From Paenibacillus odorifer (GTDB taxonomy: Bacteria; Bacillota; Bacilli; Paenibacillales; Paenibacillaceae), in NCBI RefSeq assembly GCF_000758725.1, contig NZ_CP009428.1, positions 4,712,001 through 4,776,000 of the forward strand: a stretch of 64,000 nucleotides of DNA, read 5' to 3'. Each line of letters begins with the position of its first letter. Positions within the stretch are counted from its first letter, which is position 1. Both the position numbers and the translations under genes were made by a program. The notes under the pieces were generated by a model. It made no database searches. It saw only the letters and a program-made list of their open reading frames with translations, and was not told the DNA's origin. Positions 36,349 through 44,379 of this stretch are shown one piece after another.

Positions 36349-36464
36349 AAAAAACCTTAGCTCGTTATGCTTCTAACCTACTGGGTACTTCTGCTCAAGT
36401 TTTTACAAAAATTCTAAAACCAGCAGCTTACAGCCCTGAAATTCCAAAAGAACTGCGCAAGTAA
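36345..36464 (+). CDS. agrD: AgrD-like autoinducer propeptide (no cysteine)
   Basis: 39 aa, ATG overlapping the agrB stop, with AAAGGAGG ideally placed. Amphipathic N-terminal leader (MKKTLARYASNLLGTSAQVF), then KPAAYSPEIPKELRK. The C-terminal PEIPKEL.K matches the AgrB recognition tail of AgrD peptides (VPKEL in Staphylococcus). There is no Cys anywhere; the only residue able to close a ring near the tail is Ser30, so the product would be a lactone. That Ser is directly followed by Pro-Glu, so the mature boundary is not obvious. Confidence 0.85.
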   Translation: MKKTLARYASNLLGTSAQVFTKILKPAAYSPEIPKELRK

Positions 36465-36485
36465 TTAAACAAGGATGGGGAAAAG

Positions 36486-36821
36486 ATGCGTGTCTTACAG
36501 AAAGACGGTTCCTCTAGTGATATTCTAGAGGAAGATATATTGTATTTCTCGAATTATAAAAATACAATATTCGTCCATACGAAAGAAGGCGAATTTATTC
36601 TCCCCACCACGCTTTCCGATCTTTCCGTAGCGTATGAGGGTAAGGGATTCGAACGCCTTGACCGCAGCAATGTCGTCAATATCAACAACATAGAAGGCTA
36701 TGATCCCGGGCGGAAGATTGTATGCTTTAATCAAGGTACGCAGTTCACTACTGTTTCGGAATCCAATGAACCTCGCCTTAAGAAGTATCTTGCTTCACAA
36801 AAGAAAAAACCGTCAGAATAA
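36486..36821 (+). CDS. LytTR-domain DNA-binding protein, stand-alone
   Basis: 111 aa, essentially just a LytTR domain: DILYFSNYKNTIFVHTKEGEF, LPTTLSDL, FERLDRSNVVNINNIEGYD. No receiver domain. LytTR proteins such as AgrA bind DNA direct repeats. It follows agrD by 21 bp and is followed by a strong terminator, so it belongs to the Agr-like operon as its transcription output. How it would be controlled without phosphorylation is unknown. Confidence 0.88.
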   Translation: MRVLQKDGSSSDILEEDILYFSNYKNTIFVHTKEGEFILPTTLSDLSVAYEGKGFERLDRSNVVNINNIEGYDPGRKIVCFNQGTQFTTVSESNEPRLKKYLASQKKKPSE

Positions 36822-36833
36822 AATTCAGTTTTT

Positions 36834-36871
36834 AATAATCCCGGCATGTTCACACATGCCGGGATTATTTT
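36834..36871 (+). terminator. Terminator of the Agr-like operon
   Basis: AATAATCCCGGCATG/CATGCCGGGATTATT, perfect 15-bp stem with a six-base loop and T-rich tail. Confidence 0.95.
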
Positions 36872-37040
36872 ATTAAAAATTGAAACTTTTTAGCATTTTC
36901 CTCAAAATCGCACATTATGCCATAATAATCCTCAAATGTAAAGATAAATTCGTAGGATGAATGACAGGAGACGGATCCTATTCCAAATGATACCATATAG
37001 ATAAACCTATAATAAAAACAATTAATGATGGAGGATCATA

Positions 37041-37214
37041 ATGAATTACTATTTTCATCCCTCTCCACGCCCCTCATCCCTGGAATCGATATCTGACGAG
37101 GATTTACTAAGAATCTATGAGCTAGCGGTTGATGCCCATGCATTACCGGATTTCATTGAAATTATTAAAGATATCATGAGAAGTAGAAATCTCATAGATT
37201 CTGAAAATATATAA
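37041..37214 (+). CDS. sda: Sda-like sporulation checkpoint protein
   Basis: 57 aa; ATG after GGAGG. The segment SISDEDLLRIYELAVDA...LPDFIEIIKDIMRSRNL fits the Sda pattern (LSDELLIESYFKA...DFIELIENEIKRRSL): an antiparallel helical hairpin. Sda binds histidine kinases such as KinA and blocks sporulation phosphorelay when replication is disturbed. It is ~11 residues longer at the N-terminus than Bacillus Sda. It is free-standing after the Agr-like operon's terminator. Confidence 0.8.
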   Translation: MNYYFHPSPRPSSLESISDEDLLRIYELAVDAHALPDFIEIIKDIMRSRNLIDSENI

Positions 37215-37320
37215 CATCCCCTTCCCCATTAAATTCACACTGACGCATGGTACACATTTTTCTCCAGCTTCAACCAACAATAAGCTCCTTAGGTCGCCTT
37301 AAGTTAAGTACATAAACATA

Positions 37321-37354
37321 AAAAAGGTAGAGCCTCCGCGGCCCTACCTTTTTT
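37321..37354. terminator. Bidirectional terminator
   Basis: AAAAAGGTAG(A)GCC TCCG CGGC(C)CTACCTTTTTT between convergent sda-like and hypothetical genes. Confidence 0.93.
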
Positions 37355-37395
37355 ATATGCACATATGATGGTTAATCTCAGATAAAAATAATGCT

Positions 37396-37704
37396 CTATT
37401 CTGTAATTTCTGTTTTGAAAACATTCTCCAATTTGCCGCCGAGTCTTTTCTTCAAAGGAACTTTAATATCTCTGCCCAATTCTTTAAAGAAAGTTTCAAC
37501 ATCACATTTCACATTTTTTGCAGTTGCGATTACCGCACCATCACCAACAATGTTTTGATTCGCTTCAAGAGGAACATCAACTTCGATGTCATACTTTTTG
37601 GATAATGTCTTGATGTAACGTGCGAAGATCTCCAGCAATTCCTCGTTATTAAAATTCTCTATAGCGACTTTGCCCTTGCTGGTAAACTTCATGTTAATTT
37701 TCAT
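37396..37704 (-). CDS. Hypothetical cytosolic protein
   Basis: 102 aa from the ATG at 37704 (AAAGGGG upstream); the 30 extra residues of the longer frame are unlikely. Begins MKINMKFTSKGKVAIENF; Lys-rich, with no membrane span or motif I recognise. Alternating charged segments (NEELLEIFARYIKTLSKKYD) suggest an alpha/beta fold. It lies 120 bp downstream of the XRE regulator gene on the same strand and may be co-expressed. Confidence 0.7.
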   Translation of the reverse strand: MKINMKFTSKGKVAIENFNNEELLEIFARYIKTLSKKYDIEVDVPLEANQNIVGDGAVIATAKNVKCDVETFFKELGRDIKVPLKKRLGGKLENVFKTEITE

Positions 37705-37826
37705 TATTAATATCCCCTTTTCTGTCAAACCATTTTTAGTTGTTAGTTTATGGATCAAGATGAATAGATGGCTGCAAGAAAGGGCAACATTCATTCATTT
37801 TTGAGATCATTAGCAAAAGGCATACA

Positions 37827-38486
37827 TTATTTATAAGCACCCTTTATTTGTTGTACTTTAAACTGAGTAAATTCTTTAAGTGCTTGTATGACCTGATCCT
37901 GTTCCTCTTCCTTCAGTTCATAAACGCACTCCCGTAGCCACTCGCCAAATAGAAAGGCTTGACGCCCTTTACGGGGGCTCTTTCTTAAGGAGTCGAGGTT
38001 ACCCTCAAACTTATCGTTCAGGACATCGGTCAGATTGTATTTCTCAATCTTCTCTATTACCATTCCTGCCCCATATTCCGTTTCGTAAACTATAACTTCA
38101 TTCGAATCAAAGGAAACGTACGATGTTTCTTTCCCTTCCTTCGCTCTGAATTCCTTAAGCTTGTTAAAGGCTGTCTCGTAGATATAATCTTGAGACTGTT
38201 TGAGCTGTGGCAGCTCATATCCTTGCTTCAAGGTCTTGATATATTCAATATCTGGCATATAATCTGCCAAATGGTACATCCGATTCTTCAGATCCGTTCC
38301 AAGCGCTTCAATGATCTTGTCCAGATTGTCTTTAAGCGGAATGCTCTCTCCACGTTCGATTTTGCTGAGCTGTGAGTAACTTATACCGCTCTTTTCTTCC
38401 AGTCCTCTTAAGGTTAACCCTCTCGTCTTTCTGATGTGCCGAATGAAATTACCCAGCTCATCGGGATAGTTCTCAAAATCATTCAT
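37827..38486 (-). CDS. XRE-family transcriptional regulator
   Basis: 219 aa; ATG at 38486 preceded by GGGAGGTGA. N-terminal HTH (residues ~10-65, IRHIRKTRGLTLRGLEEKSG, YSQLSKIERGE). The C-terminal 150 residues are helical and charged with no recognised fold. Targets unknown; the adjacent hypothetical gene is one candidate. Confidence 0.85.
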   Translation of the reverse strand: MNDFENYPDELGNFIRHIRKTRGLTLRGLEEKSGISYSQLSKIERGESIPLKDNLDKIIEALGTDLKNRMYHLADYMPDIEYIKTLKQGYELPQLKQSQDYIYETAFNKLKEFRAKEGKETSYVSFDSNEVIVYETEYGAGMVIEKIEKYNLTDVLNDKFEGNLDSLRKSPRKGRQAFLFGEWLRECVYELKEEEQDQVIQALKEFTQFKVQQIKGAYK

Positions 38487-38649
38487 GGGAGTCACCTCCC
38501 TACTATCATAACACAACATAACAATTTGTGTTGGCTAATAACAATTATTCCTTGTTTTTACTTGCCTCTGAAGAGCAATTCCCAGTATTCCACGCCCAAT
38601 ATAACCCTATCTTTACAAAATACCGGAAAAAGACTCAGCGCTCGTCTGT

Positions 38650-39385
38650 AAGGATTTGGAATATGCTCGATACTCGCCTCAGTTTTACTATACGCTTAAA
38701 CCCCATCTGTATTCTGCATCTTATCTTCCGTTTACTGACTCAGTTTACTTACTTTACTCATCTAGCTCACCTTCTCAACTTGCTCACTTTACTCACTTGA
38801 CTTACCTAGCTCACTTGGCTCACATAGCTCACCTTACTCACCTTACTCACCTTACTCACCTTACTCACCTTATTAACTCAATTCTACTTCATCGGACCGA
38901 GGAGACCTTATTAAGCTGATTTCTGCCATTCTGCTCAGCTATCGGACTCAAATGCAGCTATTCATTAAAATATATTACGATTCCGTGCAAAAGTATGACA
39001 ATAAGAGCTATGGAGTCCGAAAAATTGGAAAAATAGACCAAAAAGTTCAAATAGCGGCAATACAGTCCGTTACGATCCCAAACCATCGAGGCTATCTGTT
39101 AAAACAAACTTTCTTGATAAAAGTAGCTCGTCCGAGCCAAACTTACCAAGTGTGCGTCGCTGTTGGCGCACTTTAGCTTTAGCGTACCTCAGTGAGCGTA
39201 CTTTAGCTTTAGCACACCTCAGCGAGCGTGCCTCAGCTTTATTGTACCTTAGCGAGCGTGCCTTAGTTCTCTGTTCTCCATATACACTTACCTTTTGTGT
39301 CACACCCTTATTTTTACTTTTACTCCGCTTCCCCCTCAGTGTATTCATGCGTGCGTATCCTGCGTATATCCCACTAATCCAATTA
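38650..39385. repeat. Gene-free, repeat-rich interval
   Basis: Three kinds of repeat. 38832-38873: four to five perfect copies of the 9-mer CCTTACTCA, preceded by decayed copies (TTGCTCACTTTACTCACTTG). 38938-39080: pieces of the same style as the 20.9-21.7 kb repeats (AGCTATCGGACTCAAATGCAGC, ATGGAGTCCGAAAAATTGG, ATAGCGGCAATACAGTCCG). 39165-39270: degenerate TTAGCTTTAGCGTACCTCAG repeats. Reading frames through them are low-complexity (LTHLTHL) and lack ribosome sites. Confidence 0.75.
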
Positions 39386-39387
39386 TC

Positions 39388-39424
39388 AAAAAAACAGCCA
39401 GTCCCTATAAACCTGAGACTGGCC
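39388..39424 (-). terminator. Terminator of the glycosidase/SLH remnant
   Basis: GCCAGTC...GACTGGC stem with T7 on the minus strand, just after the SLH-frame stop. It shows that the original gene's 3' end is preserved. Confidence 0.85.
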
Positions 39425-39431
39425 ATAATCA

Positions 39432-40121
39432 TTACTCCATAACACTCAGCAGGTTGAGGATCATCTGTGCACTTTCAGCACGTGTTCCGTTTTGGTCCGG
39501 TGCAAATTGCCCTTCAGCACGTCCTTGCATCAAACCAAGTCTGTACACTTCACTGATTGCCTCTTGAGCCCACTGTGGAGCAAGACCAATATCATTGAAT
39601 GCCGAAATGTTACGGCTAGCTACAGATACACTACTCTTGGTGTAAGCTTAAAGTCCATTGGGAACACCCGTAGCAAAACCGGGGATTTCATAGAAATCAC
39701 CGTTGATCCCTGCGATCACTCGGTTTCCAGGCGAATCCGCATACATGGCCATTTCGGTAACGCCCTTCATACCGTATACCTTTCCATCCTTCGTACCTGC
39801 CCGCAGCTCCAAATTTCCTTGTTGCGGGTTGAACTCCACTGCATGTATCTTTTGTAAACCACGTTCATTCTGGAGATCTATCCAGGTATACATCGCCCCG
39901 GGTGCAAGCTCTGTTTGGCGAACATCAATAACGGTTCCGTAATCTGTTGCTGGTAAATATAAATCAGAAATGGAAGCGCGAACAATTGCTCCCGGTTGTA
40001 ACAACGAAATCAACAAAACAAAGATAATAACAACATTAATTTGCCTAAGATACCATCTCACTATGTTGACATCCTCCCCACTTGGCTGTCCTAATATCGA
40101 TCTGAGCTTGGACAACATCAT
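39432..40121 (-). pseudogene. Phosphodiester glycosidase (NAGPA-type) with SLH tail, internal part deleted
   Basis: The first 157 codons give a membrane-anchored export segment (~20-50) and the start of a phosphodiester glycosidase domain up to GNRVIAGINGDFYEIPGFATGVPNGL, then TAA at 39648. The same frame continues past the stop with 71 codons ending in an S-layer homology repeat: FNDIGLAPQWAQEAISE, LGLMQGRAEGQFAPDQ, TRAESAQMILNLL, then the true stop at 39432 and a terminator. The family's catalytic remainder and other SLH repeats are missing, so a large internal deletion joined the two ends. The product was probably a cell-wall-bound enzyme; the short N-terminal fragment is unlikely to be active. 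Confidence 0.75.
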
Positions 40122-40178
40122 AGGGTTAATATTAACTAGGAAGCGTAAAGGTTAGATAAAATTTACCAAGGCATACTG

Positions 40179-41096
40179 TTAACTTCGTCTAATCATTTCA
40201 TCAAATTCATGCTTTAGCCTGTTGATAAATCTCCGGGCGGTCTGGGAGGTCTGTTTTGAAGCAGAGACAATAGCTCCTGAATATTTCGCACGGGTATCTG
40301 GTGATCGTAACTCGATGGTTTTCATGAAGGCTGGAGAACCCTCTGATATTTTCAGAAACGAATAATCCAGACCAATTGTGATGGCCAGTCCTTCTGCAAC
40401 TGCATTCTCAATCGCCCGTGTGTTGTTACTTACAAAAAGCAAATTGATCGGCCCATAGCCAGATAAATATCGCTCTACATAGTCCTTAATGTAAGAATCA
40501 TCGTATAAAACCAACGTCTGCCCCACTAACTGAGCAGGTGTAAGGATGGAATTCAGGGCAAGCGGTGAGTGAGGATGTACACCGACTACAATCTTTCCTT
40601 CCACTAACCGTTCAAACTTAACCCCTTTATATTTGTCAGGCATTCCCTCCGGCGAGACCATAAGTCCAATGTCCATTTCATCCTGCAGTACATTATCCAG
40701 AATTTCTTTAGGTCCCTTTTCAAAAATCTCTATTTTCACATTTGGAAAATCTGCCTTAAAGCTAGAGATTACCTTCACCATCAAATGCATGGGTCCAGGT
40801 ATCATAGCAATTTTCAAATGACCACTTAACGTATCGCTGTAAATCTGTGCTTCTTCTTTTAATTCATTTACTTTCATCAGGACTTCATTTGCTTTGCTAA
40901 TAATGGCATTTCCTTCTGCTGTGGGAACCGCCTTTTGCCCGCGCGAACGGATGAACAAAGTAACTCCCAGCTCAGCCTCCAGCATGGTAATGGACTGGCT
41001 CATTGCGGATAGAGTGATATGACGATTCTGAGCTGCTTTGGTTAAAGAACCAATCTTTGCGACTTCTACGATATTCTCGCACTGCTCCAAATTCAT
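40179..41096 (-). CDS. LysR-family transcriptional regulator
   Basis: 305 aa from the ATG at 41096 (AAGGGGTGA upstream). Winged HTH ~1-60 (LTKAAQNRHITLSAMSQSITMLE) and a periplasmic-binding-like effector domain from ~90. It is divergent from the SDR dehydrogenase gene with 164 bp between starts, which contains two TTTACTTAA repeats 20 bp apart (41120, 41140), a plausible binding site. Effector unknown. Confidence 0.92.
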   Translation of the reverse strand: MNLEQCENIVEVAKIGSLTKAAQNRHITLSAMSQSITMLEAELGVTLFIRSRGQKAVPTAEGNAIISKANEVLMKVNELKEEAQIYSDTLSGHLKIAMIPGPMHLMVKVISSFKADFPNVKIEIFEKGPKEILDNVLQDEMDIGLMVSPEGMPDKYKGVKFERLVEGKIVVGVHPHSPLALNSILTPAQLVGQTLVLYDDSYIKDYVERYLSGYGPINLLFVSNNTRAIENAVAEGLAITIGLDYSFLKISEGSPAFMKTIELRSPDTRAKYSGAIVSASKQTSQTARRFINRLKHEFDEMIRRS

Positions 41097-41119
41097 TTGA
41101 ATCACCCCTTAAGTTAATC

Positions 41120-41148
41120 TTTACTTAATAACTATTAAATTTACTTAA
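41120..41148. promoter_or_regulatory. TTTACTTAA direct repeats in the LysR/SDR divergent promoter
   Basis: Two identical 9-mers exactly 20 bp apart (about two helical turns) close to the lysR start. Candidate site for autoregulation. Confidence 0.35.
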
Positions 41149-41260
41149 ATTTTAATTAATTTAGACAAGTGCTACAATGTAAATAAGTTAGTAAGTAACC
41201 ATTTTTACTATATCAACTTTCATTTCTAGTATAACTATATTTCTCGAGGAGGAAACTCAA

Positions 41261-42010
41261 ATGACAGACAAAAGAGTAGCCGTAATAACAGGTGGAGCCA
41301 GTGGAATCGGGAAACAAACCGCCATTAAATTTGCAAGTAAAGGTGATCAAGTTGTCGTTGCCGATTTCAATCAACAATTAGGTGAAGAAACGGTAGCACA
41401 AATTATTAAAGATGGTGGCGAAGCTATTTTCGTCAAAACTGACGTCTCAAAATACGAAGAAGTTGAAGCACTCGTTCAGAAAACTGTAGATACTTATGGA
41501 AGAATTGACGTAATGTTCAACAATGCCGGCATCGGCCGCGTCACTCCTGTACTAGACCAAGACCTTAAGGATTATCATAGTGTCATTAATGTCAATCAGC
41601 ATGGCGTAGCCCATGGGATTATCGCTGCTGGTAAAAAAATGCGTGAGCTCGGCATTAAAGGTGTGATCATCAATACAGCTTCTGTATTTGGATTCCTAGC
41701 TTCCCCAGGTACATTCGCATATCACGCTTCCAAAGGTGCGGTCATTATGATGACTAAATCCGCAGCACTAGAACTTTCCGTCCATGGTATCCGCGTGCTT
41801 GCCGTTGCTCCAGGCGCTGTGGATACGCCAATTATCCAAGGATATAAAGATCAAGGAATGGTCGACCAAATGAAGAGTAAAGTAATGGGTAACAAATTAA
41901 CATTGCCTGAACAAGTTGCAGACACTGTATACTTGCTCTCCTTACCAGAAGCTAGTGCAATTAACGGTAGTGTTGTAATGGCTGATGAAGGTTATGCTTC
42001 ATTTAAATAA
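41261..42010 (+). CDS. Short-chain dehydrogenase/reductase
   Basis: 249 aa classical SDR: cofactor loop TGGASGIGKQTA, NNAG (MFNNAGIG), catalytic Ser (INTASVFGF) and YHASK. Asp in VADFNQQ suggests NAD preference. RBS GAGGAGG. Probably controlled by the divergent LysR protein; substrate unknown. Confidence 0.93.
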   Translation: MTDKRVAVITGGASGIGKQTAIKFASKGDQVVVADFNQQLGEETVAQIIKDGGEAIFVKTDVSKYEEVEALVQKTVDTYGRIDVMFNNAGIGRVTPVLDQDLKDYHSVINVNQHGVAHGIIAAGKKMRELGIKGVIINTASVFGFLASPGTFAYHASKGAVIMMTKSAALELSVHGIRVLAVAPGAVDTPIIQGYKDQGMVDQMKSKVMGNKLTLPEQVADTVYLLSLPEASAINGSVVMADEGYASFK

Positions 42011-42022
42011 AATTTCGGGTGA

Positions 42023-42069
42023 AAAAAATCCAAGGCTTCCCACAGGGGAGGTCCTTGGATTTTTTTTTA
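42023..42069. terminator. Bidirectional terminator after SDR gene
   Basis: AAAAAATCCAAGG(CTT)CCC ACAG GGG(AGGT)CCTTGGATTTTTTTT between convergent genes. Confidence 0.93.
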
Positions 42070-42089
42070 TAGTATTCAATAGATACACC

Positions 42090-42380
42090 TTACTCCCAAG
42101 TCCTCTGTTCATTAATCTCCAGCTTACGTTTAAAAGCCTGCTCCAGATCAATGCCAAGTTTATTGGCCAGATCAAAAATATTCCACACCACATCGTACAT
42201 CTCGTATCCCAAGTTTTCTTTCCGCTCTGCATCTGGATGAAAAGATACGGACAAAACTTCTTTGGACAACTCCCCAACCTCAGTCATTAAGTACAGCATT
42301 CTCTGCTCAATGGTGCTGGTATCAAACCCTTTGATTTCACTGAACTCCTTAACATACTGTTGAAACTCTGCTGCATTCAT
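42090..42380 (-). CDS. MazG-like nucleotide pyrophosphohydrolase
   Basis: 96 aa all-alpha NTP-PPase. The metal-binding pattern is present: MTEVGELSKEVL and YEMYDVVWNIFDLANKL (E..E and E..D). Likely cleaves non-canonical or excess NTPs; function within the cell not predictable. Confidence 0.85.
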   Translation of the reverse strand: MNAAEFQQYVKEFSEIKGFDTSTIEQRMLYLMTEVGELSKEVLSVSFHPDAERKENLGYEMYDVVWNIFDLANKLGIDLEQAFKRKLEINEQRTWE

Positions 42381-42534
42381 TTCCTTACGCCTCGCTTTTT
42401 GGGTAAAAATCCCTATGTTCTATTGCTGCCTTAGGTTTAGATGGCTTGAATTGATTAATATTATACTACAAGGCAATTCGAGCAGTACTCATTTATGTTC
42501 TTTGCTTCCTCCCCTGCTTCATTAATAGCCGCCT

Positions 42535-43632
42535 CTACTTCTTATCTTCTGCAGAAACATCCGGAAAAAATGGCCGCCCTTCCGGATAGGTTAATTGATT
42601 CAGCTGATCGCCAACCCATGCTTCGCCGTCTTCGCCCATTTCTTTTTTCCAAATAGGCACGATTTCTTTAATCCGGTCAATCACATATTCATTCGCTTCG
42701 TAAGCGGCCTTACGGTGCGGCGAGGATACAGCGATCACAACGGCGATATCAGTGATTTCAAGTTTTCCTATCCTATGGGTTACAGCAACCATAGTATTTG
42801 GCCAACGCTCATTCACTTCCTGCCCGATTCGTTCCAATTGCGCTACAGCCATGAGCGGATAAGCTTCATATTCAAGATATAATGTCCGCTTACCCTGCGT
42901 GAACTCCCGTACAGTGCCTAGGAATAAGGTAATCGCTCCCGCTTCTCTACGCAGGACTTTATCAGATACCTCCGCTGGTGTGATCGGTCCGTCTGTAATT
43001 TCAAATAATGAACTGCCCATGTGATCACTCCCTTTCGATAGATGCAGCAAATCCTTATATTGCTCAGGTGTATCTACATCTACAGTGAAATCCTCATATA
43101 TACCAGCACCAGCAAGGTCGCCCTTATCTACCCCTAACCAATGCATCGAATCTAATAATCCTGATAGCTGGTACTGTCGTGTTTCCAGTCTATCAATGAT
43201 ACTTGGCAAAATCAGGTGCGGCCGATATACCCCATGGAGCATCTGATGCTTACCGTTAATGATGGGAAGAACAGCATCATAGTCGCCTTCCTTGAACCGG
43301 GTGAGCATCCACGAAGCTGCAGGGGCTGAAATATTAGGACTATCGCATCCGACAACCCAAGCATAATCCGTTTCCACCCTGACAAAAGCGGCATGAAACC
43401 CGCTTAAGGGTCCATGCCCTTCATAGATGTCCGGTAGAAAAATGAGACCGGATGGAAGACAATCCTCATACAGGGATGCATCTTTCGTAACAATAATGAT
43501 CTTGGAGCAAAGGGTACGCATCTCCTTCACCTGTCTAACAATAAAATGCTCCCCGTGATAGGTCAGGAGCGCTTTATTCCGACCCTTCATCCGGGAATTC
43601 TGTCCCCCTGCCAGTATTATTCCAGTCAGCAC
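42535..43632 (-). CDS. MobA-MoaE fusion: molybdenum cofactor guanylyltransferase plus molybdopterin synthase large subunit
   Basis: 365 aa from the GTG at 43632 (GGAGGTG seven bases before). Residues ~1-195 are MobA: GIILAGGQNSRMKGRNKALL, then ALP/PDIYEGHGPLSGFHAA and VVGCDSPNISA. Residues ~205-365 are MoaE: ITLFLGTVREFTQGK, HRIGKLEITDIAVVIAVSS, IKEIVPIWKKE. MoaE with MoaD sulfurates precursor Z to molybdopterin; MobA attaches GMP. Joining them in one chain puts an early and a late step together; no moaD is in the window. The start overlaps the end of mobB by about 60 bp. Confidence 0.93.
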   Translation of the reverse strand: MLTGIILAGGQNSRMKGRNKALLTYHGEHFIVRQVKEMRTLCSKIIIVTKDASLYEDCLPSGLIFLPDIYEGHGPLSGFHAAFVRVETDYAWVVGCDSPNISAPAASWMLTRFKEGDYDAVLPIINGKHQMLHGVYRPHLILPSIIDRLETRQYQLSGLLDSMHWLGVDKGDLAGAGIYEDFTVDVDTPEQYKDLLHLSKGSDHMGSSLFEITDGPITPAEVSDKVLRREAGAITLFLGTVREFTQGKRTLYLEYEAYPLMAVAQLERIGQEVNERWPNTMVAVTHRIGKLEITDIAVVIAVSSPHRKAAYEANEYVIDRIKEIVPIWKKEMGEDGEAWVGDQLNQLTYPEGRPFFPDVSAEDKK

Positions 43633-44251
43633 AATGTGCACCTCCTGTAAGGGAATCTCCTTCTCTTATGTCAGGGATTCCTATATTAGATTGAAGCAGC
43701 GACAAAGCCAGGTTGAGGACCTCCTGATCTATAAGAGCTTGATCCCTTAAAAGTAGTACAGGGGTAGTATTCTTGCTTACCACAGACGTTACACTTTTCA
43801 TATTAGCGTCCTCCTCCCAGCTTAACCACATATAAATATTCGTTGCTTGACTTCGCAGATTTATCATTTCATTTACATTGCGGATCAAGGCGATTTTGGG
43901 ATAATCTGCAGATTTGAACCCTTCAGCAATCAGCAGATCAACCTTACCATACATAGACTGTACGATTTCTTCTAATGAAGTCTCGGACTTCCGCATTATT
44001 CTTGTAGCCTCAGACGATGTCAGTACGGTTTCAATCGCACCGTGCAGCAGATGCCTGCTGCTGTCTGTACCCGGATCATCTAATTGAAAATGGTGAGCAT
44101 CGTGTTTAGCAGACCCGACGCGTATACCTTGAGTAGATAGAGCTCGAATTAAACGGCAGGCAAGTGTTGTTTTTCCGCTATTCTTGTACCCGACAATTTG
44201 TAATACAGGAACCGGACCCTGTACTGTTGCATGATGAGATTCCATACTCAC
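43574..44251 (-). CDS. mobB: Molybdopterin-guanine dinucleotide biosynthesis protein MobB
   Basis: 225 aa. P-loop GYKNSGKTTLACRLIRAL, then KHDAHHFQLDDPGTDSSRH and LLIAEGFKSADYPKIALIR, all MobB hallmarks. GTP-binding helper of MobA. GTG start after AAAGGAG. The C-terminal third extends past the usual ~165-175 residues and overlaps the next gene. Confidence 0.93.
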   Translation of the reverse strand: MSMESHHATVQGPVPVLQIVGYKNSGKTTLACRLIRALSTQGIRVGSAKHDAHHFQLDDPGTDSSRHLLHGAIETVLTSSEATRIMRKSETSLEEIVQSMYGKVDLLIAEGFKSADYPKIALIRNVNEMINLRSQATNIYMWLSWEEDANMKSVTSVVSKNTTPVLLLRDQALIDQEVLNLALSLLQSNIGIPDIREGDSLTGGAHCADWNNTGRGTEFPDEGSE

Positions 44252-44331
44252 GATGTTTACTCCTTTTCTTAAAATGATTAGTGCTTCAAATCACCCGGGT
44301 CCCCTCAAGGAAAAACGTATAGTTAAAGAGT

Positions 44332-44351
44332 ATGGCATCCTCGCATGCCAT
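44332..44351. promoter_or_regulatory. Inverted repeat upstream of ywiC-like gene
   Basis: ATGGCA-N8-TGCCAT, 29 bp before the start codon. Could be an operator or a small hairpin over the leader; regulator unknown. Confidence 0.25.
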
Positions 44352-44379
44352 GATATTTCAGGGTAGGAGGATGTTTACT

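Noticed and set aside
38656..38919. ORF reading LAHLAHIAHLTHLTHLTHL
   Set aside because: It is a translation of the CCTTACTCA tandem repeat, has no ribosome site and lies in a repeat-rich gap.
39070..39432. 120-codon minus-strand ORF rich in RSLRYAKAKVR
   Set aside because: The repetitive protein simply reflects degenerate DNA repeats; no start signal.
42090..42290. Plus- and minus-strand shadow ORFs around the MazG-like gene
   Set aside because: They overlap the real gene in other frames and lack ribosome sites.
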